From Mycolicibacterium fluoranthenivorans (GTDB lineage: Bacteria > Actinomycetota > Actinomycetes > Mycobacteriales > Mycobacteriaceae), in contig NZ_JAANOW010000001.1 of NCBI RefSeq assembly GCF_011758805.1, positions 1,674,001 through 1,738,000 on the forward strand: a stretch of DNA of 64,000 nt, given 5' to 3'. Made by a program: the position numbers and the translations under genes. This document shows positions 16,429 through 23,542 of the stretch, piece by piece. The notes below the pieces were generated by a model. It was not told the origin of the DNA and did not search any database. It saw nothing but the letters and a program-made list of their open reading frames with translations. How positions within the stretch are numbered: position 1 is the first letter of the stretch; every line of letters starts with the position of its first letter.

Positions 16429-17412
16429 ATGACCAGCTTCGGGTACACCCTCATGACGGAACAGGCCGGGCCGAAAGACCTGGTGCGCCACGCGGTGTCC
16501 GCCGAGGAGGCCGGGTTCGACTTCGAGGTCTGCAGCGACCATTTCTCACCGTGGCTGGCGGCCCAGGGCCACGCACCGCACGCGTGGACGGTGCTGGGTG
16601 CGGTCGCCCACGTGACGCGCCAGGTCGGCCTGTACTCCTACGTGACCTGCCCGACCATCCGGTATCACCCCGCCGTGGTCGCTCAACAGGCCGCCACCCT
16701 GCAGATCCTCGCCGATGGCAGGTTCACCCTCGGTCTGGGCAGTGGCGAGAATCTCAACGAGCATGTCGTGGGGAAGGACTGGCCCACCGTGGGCCGGCGA
16801 ATCGACATGCTGGCCGAAGCCATCAAGATCATCCGGGAGCTGATGAGCGGTGAGCTGGTCGACTTCCGCGGCGACTACTTCGAGGTGGATTCGGCACGGC
16901 TGTGGGACATCCCCGACGTGCCGGTCGGTCTGGCGGTGTCGATGACCGGAGAGAAGTCGGTCGAGAAGCTGGCCGATTTCGCCGACCATCTCATCGATAC
17001 CGCGCCCGACGGCGACGTCGTCGAGACGTGGCGTCGTCGCCGCCGGGCGATCGGAATGCCCGAGGGGCGGGCGGTGGGCCAGGTGCCCGTGTGCTGGGAT
17101 CCCGACCGGGAGAAGGCGATACAGCGCGCGCACGAACAGTTTCGGTGGTTCGGCGGCGGCTGGTCGGTCAATGCCGACCTCCCGACGACGGCCGGATTCG
17201 CCGCGGCGAGCAAGTTTGTCCGGCCCGAGGACGTCGCCGACAGTATCCCGTGCGGACCCGACCTGGATGCGATCGTGGACGCGGTCAGGCCCTACCGGGA
17301 CGCGGGATTCACCGACGTGGCGCTGGTCCAGGTCGGCGGCGAGACGCAGGATCAGTTCCTGTCCGAGGCCGCCGAGCCGCTGCTGGCTGCCTTGCGCGCG
17401 GAGTTGGGATGA
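16429..17412 (+). CDS. LLM-class F420-dependent oxidoreductase (TIGR03557-like)
   Basis: 327 residues, a complete bacterial luciferase-like TIM barrel related to F420-dependent glucose-6-phosphate dehydrogenase. It begins MTSFGYTLMTEQAGP; F420-binding features include the SDHFSPW segment near residue 37, TCPTIRYHPAVVAQQAATL and LGLGSGENLNEH. It is a cytosolic redox enzyme using coenzyme F420; the substrate is unknown. It is driven by a perfect SigF-type promoter and coupled by ATGA to a CDGSH iron-sulfur protein, suggesting a role in redox stress adaptation. Confidence 0.88.
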   Translation: MTSFGYTLMTEQAGPKDLVRHAVSAEEAGFDFEVCSDHFSPWLAAQGHAPHAWTVLGAVAHVTRQVGLYSYVTCPTIRYHPAVVAQQAATLQILADGRFTLGLGSGENLNEHVVGKDWPTVGRRIDMLAEAIKIIRELMSGELVDFRGDYFEVDSARLWDIPDVPVGLAVSMTGEKSVEKLADFADHLIDTAPDGDVVETWRRRRRAIGMPEGRAVGQVPVCWDPDREKAIQRAHEQFRWFGGGWSVNADLPTTAGFAAASKFVRPEDVADSIPCGPDLDAIVDAVRPYRDAGFTDVALVQVGGETQDQFLSEAAEPLLAALRAELG

Positions 17413-17615
17413 GCGCGCCCGACCGCAATATCGTGCAGGTGATTCCTGGGGGCCCGGTGATCGTCGACGGACCGGTGTCCATCGAGCTGCCCGACGGCCA
17501 GGTGGTCGAATCGGAACGGTTCAAGGTGGCGATCTGTGCGTGCCGCAGATCGCGCACCTATCCGCTGTGCGATACCAGTCACCGCAAACGAATCCGGAAA
17601 TCAGCGCAGCGGTGA
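17409..17615 (+). CDS. CDGSH iron-sulfur domain protein
   Basis: 68 residues. The motif CACRRSRTYPLCDTSH keeps the Cys-x-Cys, the third Cys and the His ligands of a [2Fe-2S] cluster, with Gly of CDG replaced by Thr. Strands upstream (GPVIVDGPVSIELPDGQ) match the short bacterial MitoNEET-like fold. It overlaps the F420 oxidoreductase gene by 4 bp and is probably under the same SigF promoter. Its 3' end overlaps the convergent haem-oxygenase-like gene by 15 bp. Confidence 0.88.
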   Translation: MSAPDRNIVQVIPGGPVIVDGPVSIELPDGQVVESERFKVAICACRRSRTYPLCDTSHRKRIRKSAQR

Positions 17616-18599
17616 CAGCAGTGAGGTTCGTTTGTCGCTCCAGCACTTCATCAGATGATCGGCCAACCGGTCCTCGACCAGTTCGAAGGCTCTGATACCC
17701 AGCACCACATCGGATTCCAGATGCGGTTCGCGGCGCAGCAGGTCGGCGACGACATCGTTGCGCACCACCTGCTCGTGCACGGCATCCGCCTCGACGTGTT
17801 CGAGGTAGAACCGGGTGCACGCCTCGGGGGCGCGCATCCGGTCCAGCGCATCGGCGATCCGCTGCGCACCGGGTGGCGAGGTGATCTCGGTGGCCGCGAA
17901 ATGCCCGACGGTGGCACCCCGAAGCGCACGGTGTAAGCCGAACATCGACATGAGGTTCACGACGGCGAGGGTTTCGGCCGGCACGGCCTCCAGGTAGGCC
18001 AGATAGCCGGCGTCCAGACCGGCGTCCGTCATCAGGTCGGCGAAGAGCCGTTGATGCACCTGTGAACCGCGGCCGCCGCCGTACTCGTCGAATTCGACGG
18101 CGACGAACGACGCCTTGGCTTGTCCGACCAGCCGGGGAATCACCCAGGCATGCGGATCCGCCTCTTTGAGGTGGTAGATGGACCGATGGGCGAAGTACTC
18201 GCGCATCTGGTCCCAACTGCCCCGGGTCAGAAGGAAGTGCGAAGGACCGCTTCCCTCAACGGGTTCCAGCGACAGCCGGTCCATCTCGGCGGCGGCTGTC
18301 ACGCCGGTGAGATCGCCGACCCCGCGCCGGATATCGGTCAGGAAGATGTCCTCCAGCCGACCGCGCAACTCCAGCAGGGTCGGATCCCACTCGAAGTCGT
18401 CGCTCACGCCGTCGAACCCGCGATAGAACAGTTCGTAGCAGAGGTGCAACGCGTAGTGCAGGTCCATCCCGGCCGGATCAGAGTGGGACAGCGTGATATC
18501 GGTGACGCCGGACAGCGGTCGCTCGCCCGTCAGGTGGTCGAGCACGGCTTGGGACAGCGGACCTACCGCCTTGGGCAGTCCGCGCGTGATGGTGCTCAT
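17601..18599 (-). CDS. Iron-containing redox enzyme (haem-oxygenase-like fold)
   Basis: 332 residues, mostly helical, resembling the Haem_oxygenas_2 / haem-oxygenase-like diiron oxidase family. Likely metal ligands are in VEFDEYGGGRGSQVHQRLF (Glu and His) and in FYLEHVEADAVHE. The ATG at 18597-18599 is chosen because the upstream gene stops at 18602; the frame continues to 18629. Family members oxidatively cleave fatty acids or amino acid derived substrates, or have unknown roles. Its convergence with a CDGSH gene is a recurrent mycobacterial pairing as far as I recall, but the link is unproven. Confidence 0.75.
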   Translation of the reverse strand: MSTITRGLPKAVGPLSQAVLDHLTGERPLSGVTDITLSHSDPAGMDLHYALHLCYELFYRGFDGVSDDFEWDPTLLELRGRLEDIFLTDIRRGVGDLTGVTAAAEMDRLSLEPVEGSGPSHFLLTRGSWDQMREYFAHRSIYHLKEADPHAWVIPRLVGQAKASFVAVEFDEYGGGRGSQVHQRLFADLMTDAGLDAGYLAYLEAVPAETLAVVNLMSMFGLHRALRGATVGHFAATEITSPPGAQRIADALDRMRAPEACTRFYLEHVEADAVHEQVVRNDVVADLLRREPHLESDVVLGIRAFELVEDRLADHLMKCWSDKRTSLLSPLR

Positions 18600-18601
18600 C
18601 G

Positions 18602-19408
18602 TCAGATCTGCTGGCGCAGTCGGTGCCATCCGGAGACGAGTTGATCGCCACCCTGCTCGAAAGCGGATTCGGCCTGCTCGTAGGCCGTTTCGGCGAGTTC
18701 GCTGCCCTTGCGGCGGGCCTTCTCGGCGAGCGGGGCGGCGCGGTCGATGGCGATCTCGGCCAACTCGGTGCCCCGGCGGCGGGCCTTCTTCGCCACCGGC
18801 GCGCTCTTCTCCAACGCCGTGGCGGCGAGGTCGCGGCCACGCTCGGCCCCGACCTGCAGGCGCTCGGCGCCGATCTGCAGACCGTGGCCTACCTTGTCGG
18901 CGAGTTCGGACTCAAGGCCGCTGTCGGCGGTCGGCAGTGCGGCGGTCACGGCCTCCGAGACCCGCCGTGCGGCTCGCCGGCCGCGCCATCCCAGAGACGG
19001 CTTGCCCGCGGTGTCGGCGGAGGCGAGCACCAACCCGCCGATCAGGCTGAGATCGGTGAGAAATCCACGGCGCTTGACGGCCTTGCGTTCCGGATCGGTC
19101 TCCTTCCAGAACATATGGTCGCCCAGATTGCCCGGGACGACCGTCAGGGCCAGCAGTCCCGAGGCGACCCGGGGAATGCGGCCGGTGGCCAGCAGCAGCC
19201 CCGCGCCGATCTGTACACCGGCATTGACCCGCGCCACGGTGGCGGCGTCGGACGGGACCTTCTGTGCCACCGCGTCGGGCAGGGTCTGCAGCCCTTCCAA
19301 GGTCGGGCGGACGATATCGGAGGCGGACTTGGTGTCCAGCAGGGTCTCGACGCCCTGGCCGATGAAGGCGACGGACAGTAACGGACGGGCGACTCTACGC
19401 AGCAACAT
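18602..19408 (-). CDS. DoxX-family membrane protein with repetitive helical tail
   Basis: 268 residues. The N-terminal half is a four-helix DoxX-like membrane domain (ARPLLSVAFIGQGVETLL; GAGLLLATGRIPRVASGLLA). Residues about 175-255 are a charged amphipathic segment made of repeated units of the type ARRRGTELAEIAIDRAAPLA and ARRKGSELAETAYEQAE, likely a coiled coil or membrane-surface helix. It is separated by 2 bp from the haem-oxygenase-like gene, so they form an operon. A SigF-type promoter lies 10 bp before its ATG. Function unknown; DoxX proteins often act in redox or membrane stress. Confidence 0.78.
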   Translation of the reverse strand: MLLRRVARPLLSVAFIGQGVETLLDTKSASDIVRPTLEGLQTLPDAVAQKVPSDAATVARVNAGVQIGAGLLLATGRIPRVASGLLALTVVPGNLGDHMFWKETDPERKAVKRRGFLTDLSLIGGLVLASADTAGKPSLGWRGRRAARRVSEAVTAALPTADSGLESELADKVGHGLQIGAERLQVGAERGRDLAATALEKSAPVAKKARRRGTELAEIAIDRAAPLAEKARRKGSELAETAYEQAESAFEQGGDQLVSGWHRLRQQI

Positions 19409-19417
19409 GGCACCGGG

Positions 19418-19443
19418 GTTCCCGGCACGGTCGGCGCCGAAAC
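19418..19443 (-). promoter_or_regulatory. SigF-type promoter for the DoxX operon
   Basis: On the minus strand GTTT (19440-19443), 16 nt, GGGAAC (19418-19423), 9 nt before the ATG. The -10 differs from GGGTAT, but GGGWA variants occur in SigF promoters. It is divergent from the rsbW-sigF promoter 34 bp away. Confidence 0.5.
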
Positions 19444-19476
19444 ATCTCGCGCCGGCCGGGCAAATCTCGCTCCGGC

Positions 19477-19501
19477 GTTTGAATCCTGGCGAGCCGGGTA
19501 T
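19477..19501 (+). promoter_or_regulatory. SigF-type promoter upstream of rsbW-sigF
   Basis: GTTT (19477-19480), 15 nt, GGGTAT (19496-19501), a full match to the SigF consensus. It implies autoregulation of the operon, as in other mycobacteria. The start would be near 19508, leaving a leader of about 150 nt before rsbW. A second possible -10, TAGCCT at 19627-19632, lies closer to the gene. Confidence 0.75.
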
Positions 19502-19656
19502 GACACCGCCATGGCATGGTCAGGCTGTCGGGCCGAGGATGACGAGGATCGAGTACCCGCCGGGCCATCGGGTCTCACACGCCAGGCGGTGTAGGGCAAT
19601 TGATCGACGGTATAACGATGTGGGGTAGCCTCCGTGCAGATACCCCGGGAGGTCAG

Positions 19657-20094
19657 ATGACTGGGAACAGCGGCGACGACGGCGTGCCGGTTTCCGGCGA
19701 CCGGTCTGTGGAACTCCGGGTAGCCGCGAGGCTGGAGAATCTTGCGGTGCTGCGCACGCTCGTGGCCGCCGCCGCGACGTTCGAGGACCTCGATATCGAC
19801 TCCGTCGCCGACCTGCGCTTGGCTGTCGATGAGGCCTGCACCCGGCTGATACGTTCTGCCGCGCCGGATTCCGTCTTGGCCGTGCAGATCGATCCCGGCG
19901 ACGAGGCCGTGACGGTCCACTCATCGACCACGTGCGAGGGTGACGACGCCGTCGTCGCCCCCGACAGCTTCAGCTGGCACGTGCTGCGTTCGTTGGTATC
20001 CGATGTCCGGACGTTCGTGGACGGCCAGCACGTGAGCGGTGGGCACGTGGTCGGGATCTCTTTGACCGCAAGGCGAGTGGGCCTGCTGCAGTGA
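19657..20094 (+). CDS. rsbW: Anti-sigma-F factor RsbW/UsfX
   Basis: 145 residues; ATG at 19657 behind GGGAGG (19647-19652). It is a GHKL-type anti-sigma factor that binds SigF. It closely follows the mycobacterial UsfX pattern: VELRVAARLENLAVLRTLV, DLRLAVDEACTRLIRSA, SFSWHVLRSLV. The N box of SpoIIAB-like kinases (E-x-x-x-N) reads EACTR, so the Asn is lost, and no clear DxGxG box is visible; kinase activity may be absent or unusual. It overlaps sigF by 4 bp (GTGA), ensuring coupled synthesis. Confidence 0.9.
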   Translation: MTGNSGDDGVPVSGDRSVELRVAARLENLAVLRTLVAAAATFEDLDIDSVADLRLAVDEACTRLIRSAAPDSVLAVQIDPGDEAVTVHSSTTCEGDDAVVAPDSFSWHVLRSLVSDVRTFVDGQHVSGGHVVGISLTARRVGLLQ

Positions 20095-20843
20095 CCTCGG
20101 AATACACGGACGTCCTCGACATGTTCCGTGAACTCCGGGCGCTTCCTGAGGGCTCCACTCAGTTCGCCCGGCAACGTGAACGGATCGTCGAGCGTTGTCT
20201 CCCCCTGGCCGATCACATCGCCCGCCGCTTCGGCGGTCGCGGCGAATCCCATGAGGACCTCGTTCAGGTCGCGCGGATGGGCCTGGTGAACGCCGTCAAC
20301 CGCTTCGATGTCACCGCGGGATCGGACTTCGCGTCGTTCGCGGTGCCGACCGTGATGGGCGAGGTGCGTCGCCATTTCCGGGACAACGGCTGGTCGGTCA
20401 AGGTGCCCCGCCGGCTCAAGGAATTGCACGTCAGGATCGGCGGGGTGACCGCGGAGATGGCGCAGCGTCTGGGTCGGGCCCCCAACGCCACCGAACTCGC
20501 CGCCGAACTCGATATCGACCGCCAAGAGGTGGTCGAGGCCCTGGTGGCGGGGAGCTCGTACAACACTCTGTCGATCGACAGCGGCAGTGGCGGTGACGAC
20601 GATGCGCCGTCCATCGGCGACACGCTGGGCACCGAGGACCTCGCCCTGGAACAGGTGGACAATCGCGAGTCCTTACGTCCCCTGCTGGATTCCCTGCCCG
20701 ATCGCGAACGAACGGTTCTGGTGCTCCGCTTCTTCGAGAACATGACGCAGACGCAGATCGCCGAACGCATCGGCGTCTCGCAGATGCACGTGTCGCGCCT
20801 GCTGGCGAAATCGCTAGCGCGACTTCGCGACGACCTCAACTAG
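20091..20843 (+). CDS. sigF: RNA polymerase sigma factor SigF
   Basis: 250 residues, group 3 (SigB/F/G type) sigma factor. Region 2 has RRFGGRGESHEDLVQVAR and NRFDVTAGSDFASFAVPTVM, region 3 follows (VPRRLKELHVRIGGVT), and region 4 ends with RTVLVLRFFENMTQTQIAER plus SQMHVSRLLAKSL. It directs stationary-phase and stress genes; several such promoters are within 4 kb. GTG start inside the rsbW stop. The last 30 bp overlap the convergent STAS gene, so the two transcripts are antisense at their 3' ends. Confidence 0.95.
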   Translation: MTSEYTDVLDMFRELRALPEGSTQFARQRERIVERCLPLADHIARRFGGRGESHEDLVQVARMGLVNAVNRFDVTAGSDFASFAVPTVMGEVRRHFRDNGWSVKVPRRLKELHVRIGGVTAEMAQRLGRAPNATELAAELDIDRQEVVEALVAGSSYNTLSIDSGSGGDDDAPSIGDTLGTEDLALEQVDNRESLRPLLDSLPDRERTVLVLRFFENMTQTQIAERIGVSQMHVSRLLAKSLARLRDDLN

Positions 20844-21254
20844 ATCAGAGGGGTCTCGGCGCAGTCGCAGGAGTGCCGTTGCGACGGACTCTTCGAGCGG
20901 CAGCGCATTCTCGGGATCGCAGATCCGCAGCAGCCGTGTCACCGCGTGGCTGGGCACGACCGTCCAGTCGATGCCTTCGCCCGCCGCTCGTACGCCCAGC
21001 GTGTGCACGGCGGAGAAGGCCGCCGTACCGAAGAACTCCACGCCGGTCAGGTCGAGCACCAGTTCGCGGACATGGGGGAGGTGCAGGAAGACGTAGTCGG
21101 CGAACTCTCGGCAGTTGGCCGCGTCGATCTCCCCGAATACCGAGAGCACGGCGCTCGACGGGGCCAGCCACTTGGTGCAGTAGGCCGCCATATCGGATTC
21201 GGTGATATTGGAGGCGGAGTTCCGCCTCGCGGTAGGCAAAGTCAGGTTGTGCAT
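20814..21254 (-). CDS. STAS-domain protein, candidate anti-sigma-F antagonist
   Basis: 146 residues. A STAS fold begins at about residue 28 (APSSAVLSVFGEIDAANCRE), with the functional loop at DLTGVEFFGTAAFSAV. The position usually occupied by the phosphorylated Ser (D-S-S-G) is Thr77 in FFGT. RsbW is normally released from SigF by such antagonists (RsfA, RsfB), so position next to sigF suggests a third one. It overlaps sigF tail to tail by 30 bp. The ATG at 21254 is the frame start. Whether it binds this RsbW is not known. Confidence 0.75.
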   Translation of the reverse strand: MHNLTLPTARRNSASNITESDMAAYCTKWLAPSSAVLSVFGEIDAANCREFADYVFLHLPHVRELVLDLTGVEFFGTAAFSAVHTLGVRAAGEGIDWTVVPSHAVTRLLRICDPENALPLEESVATALLRLRRDPSDLVEVVAKSR

Positions 21255-21805
21255 GGTGACTCCATCAGTCGGAATACGTGATTCGTACTGTGGTCACGCC
21301 AAATAGTTCAAGACCCGTGGGGACCAGGCCCCAGGGTGCAGGACCTTGTTAGTTGTCCTCCACGTCAATGACGTTCGCTTCAGGCTGTGAACTCAACCTC
21401 GCCCTGACACTACGCCACTTGGCCGAACCGGACAATCGATCTGCCCGAGTTCGATTCGCATCACCGGCCCGACCTGCGGATTCCGTGGTCACCTCGGCGC
21501 GTGTTCCGGTGTGTGGGGCGCATGGACGTCACCGCGATATCGGGACGGGCCTCGCCGGCCTCGGTGTGGGAATCGAATCTGGTTGCTGCAGAACCTATTT
21601 CGTTACTGCGGGCAGCCGTGACCCGGGCCAGCGGGGCGGGTCAATCGGGGTGCGGATTCGGGTGTCGGCCGTGGCCGGTGGTGCGCGTGGCAAAGGGTGC
21701 TGCGTCGGTGGCGAAGCCGTTTCGGCGGGACATTCTGCCAGGACGCGCAGCGGGCGACCGCGAGGCAACGGGGACAGCAAACGCCGGGCGGCGCACCGCC
21801 CCAGG
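21255..21805. other. About 550 bp with no convincing gene
   Basis: This lies between the start of the STAS gene and the 3' end of uricase. Open frames exist on both strands, but their translations are rich in Arg, Gly and Ala without recognisable motifs, and they run into antisense of uricase. A weak hairpin TGGGG-N6-CCCCA lies at 21318-21333. The STAS promoter must lie in the first part. Nothing else identified. Confidence 0.6.
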
Positions 21806-22705
21806 TCAGGCCAGCCAGCCTTGTTGCAGGTCCCAGGCCGGGCCGGCCGGTGGGGCGTCGTCGCGGGTCACGGTCGCCTGGATCAGCCCGTAGGGCCGGT
21901 CGTCGGCGTTGAACACCTCGTTGTTGTTCTCCAGCCCGAACGGGGACAGGTCGTAGACGAAGTGGTGTTTGTTGGGTGCCGACAACCGCACCTCGGCGAT
22001 CTGCGGGTGCTCCTCCAGCACGGCGCGCCCCATGTGGAACAGCGTCTGCTGCAGTGCCAGGGACTGGACCACCGCGAACTGCGTGATCAGGGCCGTCTTG
22101 ATCTGGCCGTACACCGTCTCCCAGTCGACCTCGGTACTGGTGAACCGCCACTGGGCGACCAGCGAGGTGGCCATCACCCGGTCGTGGGTCGGTTCCAGGA
22201 TGGTGTAGGGATCGCTGAGGAAGCCGGCGAACTCCGATCCCGTCGATTTCAGGACGATCAGATCCTTGAGGCCGCCGACGACGTACTCGCTGTCGGCGTC
22301 CACCGTGATGGCGGCGGTGCGGACCTCCTGGCCTTTGCGGATCCAGGTGTGGTCGTGTTCGGCGCCGTCCACAATGGCGCGCTCCCAAGCGTATTCATCG
22401 ATCTCGATCCGGGCGGCCTGCACCGGCGCGACATCGTGCACGAAGTGCCGGGCCAGGGTCAAACCGTAGTCCTCGATGGACAGCAGGCCTTTCTCCTTGG
22501 CGTAGGCGTAGGCGGTCTGCTTCTGCGTATCGGTGGGCAACACGTCGGACTGGTCGCCGACCAGGTGCGCCGCGGTGAAATCGCCACGCAGGCAGGTGGA
22601 TACGTTGATGTCGTGGATCTCGTGGCGGGGTGTGTCCCGGTAGATCCGGACCACCCGGTTCTCGGCCTTACCGTACTGATTCTTGCCCAGGATGATTTCC
22701 GACAT
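21806..22705 (-). CDS. pucL: Urate oxidase (uricase)
   Basis: 299 residues, cofactor-independent T-fold urate oxidase that converts urate to 5-hydroxyisourate. Motifs visible are ILGKNQYGKAENRVVRIYRD at the N terminus (active-site Lys), the Thr of VLPTDTQKQTAYAYAKEKG, the FLSDPYTILEPTHDRVMATS segment and NKHHFVYDL. The ATG at 22705 gives the conserved MSEIILGK start; a TTG at 22711 would overlap the hiuH stop. It forms a polar operon with hiuH, uraD and the permease, encoding urate uptake and conversion to allantoin. Confidence 0.95.
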   Translation of the reverse strand: MSEIILGKNQYGKAENRVVRIYRDTPRHEIHDINVSTCLRGDFTAAHLVGDQSDVLPTDTQKQTAYAYAKEKGLLSIEDYGLTLARHFVHDVAPVQAARIEIDEYAWERAIVDGAEHDHTWIRKGQEVRTAAITVDADSEYVVGGLKDLIVLKSTGSEFAGFLSDPYTILEPTHDRVMATSLVAQWRFTSTEVDWETVYGQIKTALITQFAVVQSLALQQTLFHMGRAVLEEHPQIAEVRLSAPNKHHFVYDLSPFGLENNNEVFNADDRPYGLIQATVTRDDAPPAGPAWDLQQGWLA

Positions 22706-22707
22706 CG

Positions 22708-23025
22708 TCAACTTCCTCGGTAGGTGGAGTACGCGAACGGTGAAAGCAGCAGTGGTACATGATATTTGGGAACACCGTCGGTGACCTCGAAGGCGATGAC
22801 GACCTCCGGGTAGAAGCTGGGTGTGCCGGCGAAGTAGCCGGCGGTGTCGAAGGTCAGCCGGTACACACCGGGCGCCAACCCGGCGGCCAGCTCCGCCACC
22901 CGGCCGTCGGCGTCGGTGCGCGCGGTGGCCAGCACGGTACCGGCGGTGTCGGTGAGCGTGACGGTGATACCGGCGGCGGGCTTGCCGGCCACGGCGTCGA
23001 GGACATGGGTGCTCAGGTGTGTCAT
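22708..23025 (-). CDS. 5-hydroxyisourate hydrolase
   Basis: 105 residues, transthyretin-related. It starts MTHLSTHVLD (the His-bearing first strand) and ends with the diagnostic YRGS. It opens the ring of 5-hydroxyisourate to OHCU, the second step after uricase. It stops 2 bp before the uricase ATG, so the two are tightly coupled. Confidence 0.95.
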   Translation of the reverse strand: MTHLSTHVLDAVAGKPAAGITVTLTDTAGTVLATARTDADGRVAELAAGLAPGVYRLTFDTAGYFAGTPSFYPEVVIAFEVTDGVPKYHVPLLLSPFAYSTYRGS

Positions 23026-23044
23026 GCCGACGATCCTGACGCCA

Positions 23045-23542
23045 TCAGGCCGGCTCGCTCAAGAGCCGCTCCAGCCGGAGCCGGTTGATCTTGCCCAGCT
23101 CATTGCGCATCACCCGACGTTCGGTATCGGGATCGTTGTCCAGGCGCTCAGTGAGTATGCCGAGCAGTTCCTGGGCCGTTCGTCCACTGGCGCACACCAG
23201 GTAGACGTAGCCGAACTTGTCCTCGTAGGCCCGGTTGCCTTCGGCCAGAGCCTGTTTCACCTCATCGTCGGCGGCGGCCACGCCGGCCTGCTCGCGCGCG
23301 GACGCGGCATTGTCCACTTTGCCGCCGATCCGCGGATGTCCGTCCAGAGCCGCGTCGATCTCGGCGTCGGGCAGCTCGGCGAGCACCCGGTCGGCACGAT
23401 CGAGCAGCGCCTGGGTGTCCGGGAACGGTGCCCCGGCGAGCACCCGGCGGGCCCAGATGGTCGAGCTGCACACTTCGAACAGGGCGTGCATGCGTTGTCG
23501 GTCGGTCAGCATGTTGAAGCCGTCCAGGCCGATCGCCTTCAC
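23045..23542 (-). CDS. uraD: OHCU decarboxylase (free-standing)
   Basis: 165 residues, helical. It contains the catalytic GHPRIGGK motif and NRAYEDKFGYVYLVCASGR, which provides the conserved Glu. It decarboxylates 2-oxo-4-hydroxy-4-carboxy-5-ureidoimidazoline to S-allantoin. The GTG start overlaps the stop of the upstream permease fusion by 4 bp. A second, diverged OHCU-decarboxylase-like domain is fused to that permease, so this gene probably carries the real activity. Confidence 0.92.
   Translation of the reverse strand: MKAIGLDGFNMLTDRQRMHALFEVCSSTIWARRVLAGAPFPDTQALLDRADRVLAELPDAEIDAALDGHPRIGGKVDNAASAREQAGVAAADDEVKQALAEGNRAYEDKFGYVYLVCASGRTAQELLGILTERLDNDPDTERRVMRNELGKINRLRLERLLSEPA

Noticed and set aside
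21353..22723. 456-codon plus-strand frame
   Set aside because: Mostly antisense to uricase; the first 450 bp have no recognisable motif.
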